This document shows, one piece after another, positions 24,693 through 33,361 of a DNA stretch of 64,000 bases; the first letter of the stretch is position 1; each line of letters starts with the position of its first letter. Made by a program: the position numbers and the translations under genes. Where the stretch lies: contig CAYWSE010000008.1 in assembly GCA_964461025.1 (NCBI GenBank), positions 1 through 64,000 on the forward strand, given 5' to 3'. This stretch comes from JAHBVL01 sp964461025. Lineage in GTDB: Bacteria > Chloroflexota > Chloroflexia > Thermomicrobiales > UBA6265. A model generated the notes under the pieces. It had not been told where the DNA came from, did not search any database, and saw only the letters and a program-made list of their open reading frames with translations.

Positions 24693-25490
24693 TCATGACC
24701 GGGGCCAGCAGGGGGTAGCGTCGTTGCAGTAGTTGGGGTACCAGCTATAGCACTCGCTTCTCAGCGCTTCCGGGCCACACGGCTCGCAAATCCAGGTGTT
24801 CCAGTTCCAGCATTTGCCGCGAACCCCGAGGGTCGGGTCGTTACTGCTATAGACGTACCCGTTGGCGCCCTGGCGCCGACAGTAGACTTCCGAATCCTCG
24901 CAGTCGTCGATGAACAGGTGCGCTGCGCCAAAGGGCGTGGAGATTGAATCCAGGTCCGCCGACGTTTCCTGAAACGGCATGTCGACGCTGCTGTAATTCT
25001 TAAGCACTCTGACGTCGTAGGTGGCAGTGAAGGTGGACACATCGTAGCTGGGGTTGGTCAGTTCGACAACCGCGATGTCGACCCCGCCATCCTCAGCGCC
25101 GATCACCACCGCGGCGTTCGGTGGGTTGTCGGGGGAGAAGCCAAGACTCTCGAGAAACTGCACGGTTGGCATCGCGCCGACGATGCGCTCCGGCCTGTTC
25201 GAAAAGAAAAGGGTTTGGCCGAGACCATGCTCGAAGGTGACCGTGTACGCCCCATCCTCGTCATCCTTCGGCGCGATCGCACCGCTCTGAAAGGACTGGA
25301 CGAAGAGGAATTCCGTCTTGTCCACCTGCTCTCCAGCAGCCGGCGTGCCGTCCTGGGCTGCTGCGGCATTGACTCCAGCGCCAACGAGGCCCGCTGCCAG
25401 CCCGGCCGCGCCCTGCTGGATCGCCTTGCGACGTGAGCTGCGGCGCGTCGCGAACAAAGTGCTCAACTTGTCAAATTGAATCGGGTCCAT
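24693..25490 (-). CDS. Secreted protein of unknown family, copy 2 of a tandem pair
   Basis: This 265-residue paralogue has the same layout. The leader is MDPIQFDKLSTLFATRR...SRRKAIQ with a Tat-like SRRK, followed by an Ala/Gly-rich hydrophobic core to about 45. The body carries FVQSFQSGAIAP, PERIVGAMPTV and AHLFIDDC. The tail is CWNW...CEPC...ECYSWYPNYCND...CWP, with six cysteines and several aromatics conserved in both copies. That pattern suggests a disulfide-bonded surface or binding module. Both genes point the same way and each keeps its own upstream palindrome, so they look like separately controlled duplicates. I do not recognise the family. Confidence 0.8.
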   Translation of the reverse strand: MDPIQFDKLSTLFATRRSSRRKAIQQGAAGLAAGLVGAGVNAAAAQDGTPAAGEQVDKTEFLFVQSFQSGAIAPKDDEDGAYTVTFEHGLGQTLFFSNRPERIVGAMPTVQFLESLGFSPDNPPNAAVVIGAEDGGVDIAVVELTNPSYDVSTFTATYDVRVLKNYSSVDMPFQETSADLDSISTPFGAAHLFIDDCEDSEVYCRRQGANGYVYSSNDPTLGVRGKCWNWNTWICEPCGPEALRSECYSWYPNYCNDATPCWPRS

Positions 25491-25602
25491 CGTGACTCTC
25501 CATCCTTAAATGGGCTCGGCGAAGTCAGGCGTTTCCCTGCGCGGGCAAACGCCTCGCTGACGTGATCCGCTTCGACGATAGAGAGATACGACGGAACCGA
25601 AC

Positions 25603-25620
25603 ATCCGTCCCTGGACGGAT
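25603..25620. promoter_or_regulatory. Palindrome ATCCGTCC-CT-GGACGGAT upstream of secreted protein copy 2
   Basis: Perfect 8-base arms lie 113 bases before the start codon. It is the same core and spacer as at 24518-24547. Flanking bases are also partly conserved (GGGTACTGATTTCG beyond it). Confidence 0.55.
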
Positions 25621-25705
25621 ATGAGCCTGCGGCGGGTACTGATTTCGACCGGATAAGCTCGGCAGAGAGCGTGGCGTTAAGACACTGGACCATCGAATAA
25701 GGCCC

Positions 25706-25732
25706 GTCATCCCTCGCTCTGCTCAGAATGAC
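25706..25732. repeat. Minimal MITE-like remnant
   Basis: The two ends GTCAT and GCTCAGAATGAC are joined with almost no interior, like an internally deleted copy of the 19257-19369 element. Confidence 0.5.
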
Positions 25733-25777
25733 GATCTGCTTGAGCGCGCGTATTTTGATGGAACCGGCCCGGCCCGG

Positions 25778-28231
25778 TTAGGCGGGGTCGGTCCTCACCA
25801 AGTCTGGATCCACGAAGCCGGCGGCAACCGCAGTCGTCACCGCGGCGGCCCGGTTGTGGACACCGAGCTTGGCGAAGATGTGCGCAACGTGGGTGTTCAC
25901 GGTGCGCTCGCCAATAAAGAGCGTTTCGGCGATAGCACGATCGCTCAGCCCTGCGGCCAGAAGGCGCATGACCTCGATCTGCCGCGGACTGAGCGAAAAC
26001 GGCGCCGTTACCGGTCCGCCACTTTCAGCGAGTTCGGGACTACCTGGCGGCACGGAAACGGCAAGCGCCACCGCAACTGCCTGCTCCTCTGTGAGGGTTC
26101 TGCCCTGTGTCCAGCCCTCAGCGAATGCCTCGTTGCCGAGCGTGCGCCGGGCCACAGCGATGTCTCGCTCATATTCGGCCTGGTACTGCGGTTCGAGCGG
26201 CAGAGCAAACCGCTCGCGCTCAGCATCGGCAGCGCCGTAGAGCTGGGCGGCTATTTCCGCCTGACCCATACGCCCCGCAATATCGGCGACATCCTCCAGA
26301 TAGCTGAAGACCGGCACTCGCAGCTCCCAGCTCAGGGCCAGGCTCTCCTGCGTTTTCGCCAGGGCGAGCGGCAGGTCTCGCTGCTTGTATGTCACGTACG
26401 CCAAACCGTGCAACGCGTGGGCGATACCGCGTGGGTGCTCGGCGGCACGGAACAGAGTCGCTGCTTCGTCATAGCGAGCATGAGCCAGGGCCAGCGCCTC
26501 AGCATCGCCGCCCTCGTCAACAGCATCACGACTATCCAGGGCGGCGAGATCGCAAAGCATCCAGCCGGCAGCAATCTTCGCCGACTCCCGCAGGTACCCA
26601 ACCACCGCCTCGTTCAGGTGCGTCCGGGCTTCCGCCTCATCGCCGGTATGCACCTTGATAGCGCCAAGCGCGGCATGGGCTCTGGTGACGCGAAAGTCGT
26701 CTCCGGCCTGACGGGCTGCGGCGAGAGCTTCCTCGGCAAGCGCCGTGGCCTGGACGCTGTCGAAGTGCGACGGGGCCATACGGGCGGCGATCACGAGTGC
26801 GGCGACCCGGGAGTCCGGCGCTCCGCCGAAAAGGGCGAGCGTGCGCTTCAGGTAGCCCTCCTTTTCCCGCGCGAATGCGCTGGAAATCCAGACCGGGGAA
26901 TACATCGTCGTTACCAACTGGAACGCGGTATCCGCATCGTTTGTCCGCAATGCCCAGTCAAGCGCGGCGCGAAGATTCGCTCGTTCGGGGGCCAGCGCCG
27001 CACTCCATTTCGGAAACTCGCCGAAGAGCAACTCTCGCTCGACCCGGGAGGCAAGATCCCGGAAGTAAGCGGCGTGGCGATGCCGCTGCGGCGCGTCTCC
27101 ACTGGCGGAAAGTTGTTCGGCGGCAAACTCATGGACCGTCTGCAGCATCGCCAGACGCGGCTGTTCACTTTCGGCAGCCAGTTCGACACGAACGAGATTC
27201 TGGGCAACCAGAGACTCGATCACTACGGCCATCTCGGGCACGTCATGGTGTCCGGATCCACCATCCTCACTCGTGGATGCATGGCAGACTGATTCGGCCG
27301 CCTCAAGCGAGCAGCCACCGACAAAGACCGACAGGCAGCGAACGACCGATTGCTCAACCGACGTGAGCAGGTCGTAACTCCAGGCGATGGCCTCGCGCAT
27401 CGTGCGGTGATGGGCGGGACCATCGCGACGACCGGTCGTCAGAAACGGCAGCCGTCGTTCGAGCCGGGCAAGCAACTCGTCTGGAGAGAGGAGCAGGCTC
27501 CGCTCCGCCGCCAGCTCGATTGCCAGAGGCAAACCGTCCAGTCGCCGGCAAATCTCGGCAACGACCGGCGTGTTTTCGGGCGACAACGCGAAGGCAGGAG
27601 AGACGCTGCTCGCCCGCTGATCGAAGAGCCGCACGGCGGGCGCCAATTCCACCGCTTCCACCGCCTCGGAGGAGTCTGATTCTGTGGCAAGGGGGGGAAC
27701 TTCGATCGGCTGTTCACCTCCGATACGCAAGAGCGCGCGACTCGTGACCAGAAGCGAGAGCTGCGGGCAGGCGCGGAGCAGGTCGCTGAGAAACGGCGCG
27801 GCATCAAGCGCCTGCTCAAAGTTGTCGATGACCAGGAGGAGGCGTAAATCACGGAGCGCGGCTCTCAGCACGTCGATGGCCGGGGCGCCCCCCATCTCCG
27901 TCACACCAACGGATTGAGCAACTGCCGCCGCCACGGACTCGGTGGTCGTCGCCGTCGTCACGGGCGCCCAGGCGATCTGATCGTCGAACGGCTCAGTGAG
28001 CTCTGCCGCGATGCTCAACGCCAGCCGGGTCTTGCCGATGCCCCCTGGTCCGATCAATGTGATGAGTCGCGATTCGCCACTGCCAAGCAAGGCGGAGACG
28101 GCCGCAACCTCGGCGTCGCGACCGAGGAGGGGTGTGAGCGGTCTGGGTGGCGTTGCCAGGCGCCGCCGGCGGAATGGGAGGGGTTGGGGCGACTCGTTCC
28201 ACTCACTGTCCGGCGCCGGAGCAGTCGACAT
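25778..28231 (-). CDS. LuxR-type ATPase transcription regulator
   Basis: This 817-residue regulator has an NB-ARC-like ATPase with LLGRDAEV, Walker A GPGGIGKTRLAL (about 60-71), Walker B RLLLVIDNFEQ and VTSRALL. A helical TPR-like sensor occupies the middle. A canonical LuxR helix-turn-helix lies in the last 80 residues (LSPRQIEVMRLLAAG, then GERTVNTHVAHI). ATP and ligand binding are expected to expose the DNA-binding domain. I chose the ATG at 28231; the frame continues to 28363 through a heptamer tandem repeat. Its targets are unknown; the secreted-protein pair lies downstream. Unlike its relative at 12051-14525, the recognition helix is intact. Confidence 0.87.
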   Translation of the reverse strand: MSTAPAPDSEWNESPQPLPFRRRRLATPPRPLTPLLGRDAEVAAVSALLGSGESRLITLIGPGGIGKTRLALSIAAELTEPFDDQIAWAPVTTATTTESVAAAVAQSVGVTEMGGAPAIDVLRAALRDLRLLLVIDNFEQALDAAPFLSDLLRACPQLSLLVTSRALLRIGGEQPIEVPPLATESDSSEAVEAVELAPAVRLFDQRASSVSPAFALSPENTPVVAEICRRLDGLPLAIELAAERSLLLSPDELLARLERRLPFLTTGRRDGPAHHRTMREAIAWSYDLLTSVEQSVVRCLSVFVGGCSLEAAESVCHASTSEDGGSGHHDVPEMAVVIESLVAQNLVRVELAAESEQPRLAMLQTVHEFAAEQLSASGDAPQRHRHAAYFRDLASRVERELLFGEFPKWSAALAPERANLRAALDWALRTNDADTAFQLVTTMYSPVWISSAFAREKEGYLKRTLALFGGAPDSRVAALVIAARMAPSHFDSVQATALAEEALAAARQAGDDFRVTRAHAALGAIKVHTGDEAEARTHLNEAVVGYLRESAKIAAGWMLCDLAALDSRDAVDEGGDAEALALAHARYDEAATLFRAAEHPRGIAHALHGLAYVTYKQRDLPLALAKTQESLALSWELRVPVFSYLEDVADIAGRMGQAEIAAQLYGAADAERERFALPLEPQYQAEYERDIAVARRTLGNEAFAEGWTQGRTLTEEQAVAVALAVSVPPGSPELAESGGPVTAPFSLSPRQIEVMRLLAAGLSDRAIAETLFIGERTVNTHVAHIFAKLGVHNRAAAVTTAVAAGFVDPDLVRTDPA

Positions 28232-28314
28232 GCGCGAGATTCCAAACGACGATGAATCATTACCGACTTGATCAGTATACGGATTGTTGGCGGGGTTGCT
28301 TGGAACGAAGGCAA

Positions 28315-28362
28315 TGGGCACTGGGCACTGGGCACTGGGCACTGGGCACTGGGCACTGGGCA
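28315..28362. repeat. Heptanucleotide tandem array (CTGGGCA)
   Basis: There are six exact copies of CTGGGCA plus a partial one, 84-131 bases upstream of the regulator start. The minus-strand frame is open through it. Confidence 0.85.
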
Positions 28363-28384
28363 AGAGTAAATGGCAACGGGTGCC

Positions 28385-28459
28385 TGGTAATTGGTGATTG
28401 GCGACTGGACCAGGGCCCTCGGACCCCGGACTACGACCTATGGCTTACGGCTTACGAAC
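28385..28459. repeat. Degenerate heptanucleotide arrays (TGGNNAN, then TACGNNN)
   Basis: Four 7-base units (TGGTAAT, TGGTGAT, TGGCGAC, TGGACCA) are followed, after a short break, by six more (CTCGGAC to TACGAAC). The phase of seven is kept although the unit sequence drifts. Confidence 0.6.
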
Positions 28460-28471
28460 TTCCTACCGCGG

Positions 28472-29779
28472 TCAGCTGCACCAATCGGCGATGGTGAGGG
28501 CAATGATGGTCGAGGCCTGAGTGAGGTCAGATATCTCGACGAATTCGTCAGAGCTGTGAGCCTGGGCGATGCTGCCGGGACCAAAGATCGTGCCGCTCAT
28601 TCCTTGCTGCGCATACCAAGCGAGCTCAGAAGCGGCGGTGAAGGCTTCGATGCGTGGTTCGGTGCCGACGACGCGCATGTTCGTCGAAAGTGTCTCGAGG
28701 AAGGGGTGATCGGGTGGCGTATCGACTGGCGGAAACCAGACGTTGCGCAGTTTCCAGGTGAACACCGGCGGATGGTCGCTCAGCCAGGGATCGAGCGAGC
28801 ACACACGTGCGACATAGGTTTCGATCTCCTGCTGGATGTCCTCGAGGTTTTCCTGCGGAAGGTACCAGACGTTGTATTCAACCGACGCGTAGTTCGGCGT
28901 GGTGCCCGGATTGGAGATCAGGTTGATCTGCCCGTCATGACCACCACCCGGTCCACCGGCGATGATCCCCGGCAAAATCGTATTAAAGCCGGGCGGAAGC
29001 ATCGGGTGATTGCGGTGACTCGCCCACTCCCGTTCCAGTTCCTGCAACGCGACAACGATCTTGATCAGTTTTTCGATCGCGTTGACACCGGCTCCCTGGG
29101 CCAGACCGCCGGCGTGGACGCTCTTGTAACGGTTACCGGCGTGACTCTCCCGCCCTTCCACCTCGATGCGGAAATGGACGAGCCCGCCTTCGACCGGCAT
29201 CATCTTCAGCTCGCTCGGTTCGGCATTGAGAACCGCATCGACCGGCATCATCCGCTCGGCCAGATGCCGGGTGCCAACACCGACCACCTCTTCATCGGAA
29301 ACGACGTGGAGGTGGACATCGCCCTTGAGCTCGATACCGGCGCGATGGAGCACTTCGAGCGCGACGGTGGCCGCGGCGACGCCGCCCTTCATGTCGCAGG
29401 CGCCGCGGCCCCAGAGCTTGCCGTCCGCGACCTCACCGGCCCAGGGGTCGTGACTCCAGGCGGACGCATCGCCGACGGGAACGACGTCGATGTGGCCGTT
29501 GATGGCCAGTGACCGGCCGTTGCCAGAACCGGGTTGCGTTGCGGCGACGACAGGGTAGCGCGGTGGCTCTTCGGTTCGTTCCACCGTCATGCCGATTGCG
29601 GTTAAGCGGCCGGCGATGAGGCTCTGGCAGCGGAGCGCTTCCGGTGCGAACTCCTCATTTCCCTCGGACTGGCTATCGGTGCGGCAGGCGATCAGGGATT
29701 GCGTGAGTGCGATGAGATCGTTTTCGGCCCGGGCTGCCTCGTCGATGATGGTTTGCCGCAGATCAGCATCAAGGGCCAT
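28472..29779 (-). CDS. M20-family metallopeptidase (ArgE/DapE-like deacylase)
   Basis: This 435-residue zinc amidohydrolase has GHIDVVPVG (first zinc His), GRGACDMKGG (bridging Asp), SDEEVVG (catalytic Glu pair) and a late zinc His in AHSSDEFV. The lid/dimerisation domain lies between about 190 and 310. Related enzymes remove acyl groups from amino acids or open N-carbamoyl compounds. I prefer the ATG at 29779, with GGAG upstream, over the one at 29794. A paralogue is at 53029-54333. Given nearby hydantoinase genes, N-carbamoyl or N-acyl amino acids are possible substrates, but this is inference. Confidence 0.88.
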   Translation of the reverse strand: MALDADLRQTIIDEAARAENDLIALTQSLIACRTDSQSEGNEEFAPEALRCQSLIAGRLTAIGMTVERTEEPPRYPVVAATQPGSGNGRSLAINGHIDVVPVGDASAWSHDPWAGEVADGKLWGRGACDMKGGVAAATVALEVLHRAGIELKGDVHLHVVSDEEVVGVGTRHLAERMMPVDAVLNAEPSELKMMPVEGGLVHFRIEVEGRESHAGNRYKSVHAGGLAQGAGVNAIEKLIKIVVALQELEREWASHRNHPMLPPGFNTILPGIIAGGPGGGHDGQINLISNPGTTPNYASVEYNVWYLPQENLEDIQQEIETYVARVCSLDPWLSDHPPVFTWKLRNVWFPPVDTPPDHPFLETLSTNMRVVGTEPRIEAFTAASELAWYAQQGMSGTIFGPGSIAQAHSSDEFVEISDLTQASTIIALTIADWCS

Positions 29780-29803
29780 TGTCTCTTGCTCCATATCATT
29801 TCA

Positions 29804-30886
29804 TCATGCGGAGACAACACGTCCCGAATCGGGATCGTCCATCAATGATGTGCAGTCGACCGCTTCGAAATCGCTCCCGTGAATGCGTACCTGAAGCTCA
29901 TGCAGGTCGTCGTTGTCCCAGCGATCGTCGGGGGAGCCCGACAAGTACCAGTCGCTTCCATTGTCGGCGAGCACCATGCCATAGGTCTTGAGAGCTTGCA
30001 GAATGATCTGGTTCGTCGCAGAGAAGTCGCCAACATCGACAGTCGATTTGAGCCGGAATCGTTGACCCATCGGCGGCACGTTGACATCGTCCGTGGCGCC
30101 CGCCTGGTGACGTGCCGGCCAGACAAAGGCATCCTGCGTCAGTGAGGCCGTGAAGCGAAGCGCATGCGAAATCACGCCAGCGTCTATCTCCTCATACCGA
30201 ACCAGACCTGGCAGGATCGCAAGTCCTGCCGCATCGGCCGAAGTCCACTCGGCTGGCCGCAAGTCGTTCGATGTCAGATCGAAGCGGGCTCCGGCGTACG
30301 CCTCCCAACTGCCGTCGGCCAGCGGCGTTGCGTCGAAAAGCTCAAAGAGCTGACAGGTCCCCTCTTGCACCACAAGGACGTGGCGGTCGCCTGTCCCACA
30401 GGAGCCTCCTTCGATTGGAGCATCGGGCGGTATCGGATACGGGCCTGGATCGCTTTCTTCGGCGATCAGCAACGTGACCGCGACGCCCTCCTGAGTAGCA
30501 GGTACGCGCACGAACGGAATGCCGAGCGGCTCGCCTTCGTAGAGACCCGAACCAAAGTCGGGATGCAATCCGGTTACCGGTCCAATGCTGGCGATGTAGG
30601 CATCAGACAGTGCGTCGAGCGGAAGATCGTCAATTGGCGCGTTCCAGATGTTGTCCGGGGGAAACATGGGACAGTCCGGCGGAACCTCGCCACAGATGGA
30701 GGTCGTGCAGCCCAGACTGCAGTCACCTTGCAGAGGAGCTGGGGCAGCCAGGTTCGCCTGACCAGACCTCACGCCCAGCGCCGGAGCAAGGAGTCCCCCA
30801 AGCAGGCCCCCCAACATGATGCGACGATTCGAGCGGGATCTCCTTACCCAGCGCATGAAACAGGAATCAGCGTCTGATTCAATCAC
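29804..30886 (-). CDS. Tat-exported protein of unknown function
   Basis: This 360-residue protein has an N-terminal Tat motif (SNRRIMLGGLLGG, about 19-31) and a short Cys-containing segment (DCSLGCTTSICGE). The large globular domain carries several well-marked motifs: FPPDNIWNAPID, ESDPGPYPIPPDAPIEGG, GDRHVLVVQ, TSADAAGL, FVWPARH and RWDNDDLHEL. I recall similar secreted proteins in actinobacteria and Chloroflexota but know no function. The GTG start has GGGAGG about 6 bases upstream. It ends 24 bases before the M20 peptidase start and probably shares its transcript. Confidence 0.78.
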   Translation of the reverse strand: MIESDADSCFMRWVRRSRSNRRIMLGGLLGGLLAPALGVRSGQANLAAPAPLQGDCSLGCTTSICGEVPPDCPMFPPDNIWNAPIDDLPLDALSDAYIASIGPVTGLHPDFGSGLYEGEPLGIPFVRVPATQEGVAVTLLIAEESDPGPYPIPPDAPIEGGSCGTGDRHVLVVQEGTCQLFELFDATPLADGSWEAYAGARFDLTSNDLRPAEWTSADAAGLAILPGLVRYEEIDAGVISHALRFTASLTQDAFVWPARHQAGATDDVNVPPMGQRFRLKSTVDVGDFSATNQIILQALKTYGMVLADNGSDWYLSGSPDDRWDNDDLHELQVRIHGSDFEAVDCTSLMDDPDSGRVVSA

Positions 30887-31024
30887 ATCTGCCTCCCATC
30901 AGCTCCCTGGCAAAAGCCGCGATGAATGCACTGGCGCTGGAGATAGTCTACCGCTGCAACGGGCGATTCCTCTCTTTGTGCAGTAGCGCAAACTGTCATA
31001 TGTTTTACGCAACCAAATCACCAA

Positions 31025-31124
31025 GTCATTCTGAACGAAGTGAAGAGTCTTTCCGCTGATTCCTTGCGTACGTTCGCGAGAATACCGCTGCGGCGGGAGA
31101 TTCTTCGCTGGCGCTCAGAATGAC
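31025..31124. repeat. MITE-like element, full copy
   Basis: The 100-base element runs from GTCATTCTGAACG to GCTCAGAATGAC, with the GCTGCGGCGGGAGATTCTTC centre. A solo end (GCTCGGAATGAC) lies about 60 bases further on. These fill most of the 444-base space at 30887-31330, in which I see no gene. Confidence 0.75.
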
Positions 31125-31330
31125 ACCGTGCTTAGTGCGCTAACAGGGCAAGAAAGGGTGGACGCGCTGCTCGGAATGACACGGAATAAGGAGATTGCAC
31201 AGGGCAAATTGCGACGGACACGTAAACACAGAATGACACCACACTTTGGAGCAGCAACAGGGCATTTTCGCTTGTCGCGCGACTCAGGATCGTGAGCTCG
31301 TTCAGACCCCCTGCGCATTTGCATGATGGC

Positions 31331-32434
31331 CTAGAGTGCCAGGTTCATTCCGTCGTCGCCGAAGAGGTGGGCGTGCTCGAGCTTGAACTGCAAGGTAACC
31401 AGTTGTCCATGTTCGACCGGCAGGCGGGCTTCGGTGCGGGCCATCCAGTCGATCGAACCAGTCTCGGCGCGGACATAGAGGTCTGATCCTATGGGTTCGA
31501 CGAGTGTGACCGTTGCGGGAAGCTGGATGACGCCAACGTCGCCGCCAGAGCCTACCAGAACACCAATGTCCTCTGGACGCACACCGATCGCCACCTCGCT
31601 GCCGGCCGGGACTGCGCGAGCGATCTGGCCGAGCTTGCCGGTCAACGGAATGGTGACGTCCCCAGAAGCGAACGCCACGTCATCACCGGAAACAACAATC
31701 GCGCCGGAATGCAGATTGATGCGGGGGCTGCCCAGGAAAGCGGCCACAAAGGTATTGGCCGGGAGGTCGTAGACGTCCTGCGGCCGGCCGACCTGTTGCA
31801 CGACACCGCCCCGCATGACAACGATGCGATGTCCCATGGTCATCGCTTCGATTTGATCGTGCGTGACGTAAATCGTGGTTGTCTGCAAGCGCTCGTGCAG
31901 CTTGAGGATTTCCTCACGGGTCTGGACCCTGAGCTGGGCGTCCAGATTGGAAAGGGGTTCATCCATCAGGAAGACGGCCGGCTTGCGCACAATGGAGCGG
32001 CCAAGGGCAACGCGCTGGCGCTGTCCGCCGGAGAGTTGTTCGGGTCGGCGGTCGAGGAGCTGTTCGAGTCCGAGGATGCCGGCGACGTTGTCAACCCGCT
32101 CCCGGATTTCGGCCTTTGGCACCTTGGTCATTTTGAGCGGGAAGGCGATGTTCTCGCGCACGGTCATGTGAGGATAGAGCGCGTAGTTCTGGAAAACCAT
32201 GGCCACATTGCGGTCGCCCGGTTTCAGGTAGTTGACAAGCTTGCCATCGATGTAGACCTCGCCCGAAGAGATGTCTTCAAGACCGGCGACCATCTTGAGC
32301 AACGTGCTCTTGCCGCACCCGGATGGACCGAGCAGCACGAGGAACTCACCATCCTCCACGGTCAGATCGACCGAGTGAACGGCTCCAGTTTCACCGTACT
32401 GCTTGCTGACCTGTATGAACTCGACTCGACCCAC
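31331..32434 (-). CDS. Sugar ABC transporter ATPase (UgpC/MsmK type)
   Basis: This 367-residue ATPase is the last gene of a four-gene sugar import operon. Walker A GPSGCGKST is at 36-44, with signature LSGGQRQRV and Walker B AVFLMDEPLSNLDAQ. The C-terminal regulatory domain has GVRPEDI near residue 275. The GTG start is 33 bases after the second permease. It is closely similar to the orphan ATPase at 9653-10762 but better conserved as part of a transporter. The sugar transported is not evident. Confidence 0.92.
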   Translation of the reverse strand: MGRVEFIQVSKQYGETGAVHSVDLTVEDGEFLVLLGPSGCGKSTLLKMVAGLEDISSGEVYIDGKLVNYLKPGDRNVAMVFQNYALYPHMTVRENIAFPLKMTKVPKAEIRERVDNVAGILGLEQLLDRRPEQLSGGQRQRVALGRSIVRKPAVFLMDEPLSNLDAQLRVQTREEILKLHERLQTTTIYVTHDQIEAMTMGHRIVVMRGGVVQQVGRPQDVYDLPANTFVAAFLGSPRINLHSGAIVVSGDDVAFASGDVTIPLTGKLGQIARAVPAGSEVAIGVRPEDIGVLVGSGGDVGVIQLPATVTLVEPIGSDLYVRAETGSIDWMARTEARLPVEHGQLVTLQFKLEHAHLFGDDGMNLAL

Positions 32435-32467
32435 ACGCTCGCCTTTCGGGCTGAAGAACGACGCGAC

Positions 32468-33361
32468 CTATTCCTTGAGTGCGCCGGCGATCGATCCGGC
32501 GATGAAATAGCGCTGCAGAAAAATGAAAACCAGGAAGAGCGGCAGCATGGAGAGAACCGCCGCGGCAGAATTGAGACCCCAATCCTGCGTGAAGTCCGAA
32601 GTCAATGAGCGGGCGCCGACCGTCAACGTGGCCATGCCGGGTTTCGTGGCGGCGACAAGCGGCCAGAGGTAGCTGGTCCATTGCGTCATGAAGGTGAAAA
32701 CACCGAGAACCACGAGACCGGGCTTGATCAGTGGCAGGATGACGCGGCGATAGATCTGGAATTCGGAACAACCGTCGAGGCGAGCGGCGTTTTCCAGATC
32801 GCTGGGCAGCGATTCGATGAACTGCCGCATCATGAAAATGCCGATCGGGCTGGCCAGTCCAGGCAAGATCAGGCCCCAGTAGGTGTTCAGCAGGCCAAGT
32901 TCGCGAACGATGATGAATGTCGGGATGAGCAGTGCCGCGAAAGGAACCATCAGGCAGATCAACACGAGGAGAAAAAGGGCGTCCTTGCCCGGAAAAGACA
33001 TCTTGGCGAAAGCATAGCCAGCCATCGAATCAAGCACGAGCTTGATCAGGGTGACCGAACCGGCAACGATGAAGGAGTTCATCAGCCATCGCCAGAAGGG
33101 ATAGCGATCGATCAGATTGCGGTAGTTGTTGAGCGTAGGTTCGTTCGGCAGCCAGTCTGGTGGATAGGCGAAGAGCGACATCGTCGTCTTGAGCGATGTC
33201 GAAACGACATAGCCAAAGGGGAAGAGGGCAACGACCACAGCAAAGATGAGCACGGCGTAGATGGCAATCGAGTAGAGCGATTTCGTCGAAAAAAACCCAG
33301 GCTTCGACTGCTGCACCGGCGCTCGCTGCGTATTGAGTTCGGGAAAGTGCGTTTCGACCAT
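32468..33361 (-). CDS. Sugar ABC permease, MalG type
   Basis: This 297-residue inner-membrane permease has six helices. The EAA loop LPSDLENAARLDGCSEFQIYRRVILPLIKPG contacts the ATPase. The ATG at 33361 shares one base with the stop of the preceding permease (TAATG), indicating coupling. A longer open frame upstream belongs to the other permease read out of frame. The usual MalG length and start (short cytoplasmic tail, then the first helix at about 28-50) support this choice. Confidence 0.92.
   Translation of the reverse strand: MVETHFPELNTQRAPVQQSKPGFFSTKSLYSIAIYAVLIFAVVVALFPFGYVVSTSLKTTMSLFAYPPDWLPNEPTLNNYRNLIDRYPFWRWLMNSFIVAGSVTLIKLVLDSMAGYAFAKMSFPGKDALFLLVLICLMVPFAALLIPTFIIVRELGLLNTYWGLILPGLASPIGIFMMRQFIESLPSDLENAARLDGCSEFQIYRRVILPLIKPGLVVLGVFTFMTQWTSYLWPLVAATKPGMATLTVGARSLTSDFTQDWGLNSAAAVLSMLPLFLVFIFLQRYFIAGSIAGALKE

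Noticed and set aside
24900..25490. Possibility that the tandem secreted genes are an assembly duplication
   Set aside because: The two copies differ throughout their length in both DNA and protein, so they are true diverged paralogues.
28315..28362. Regular array that might be taken for CRISPR
   Set aside because: The repeats are 7 bases long and directly adjacent, with no spacers and no cas genes.
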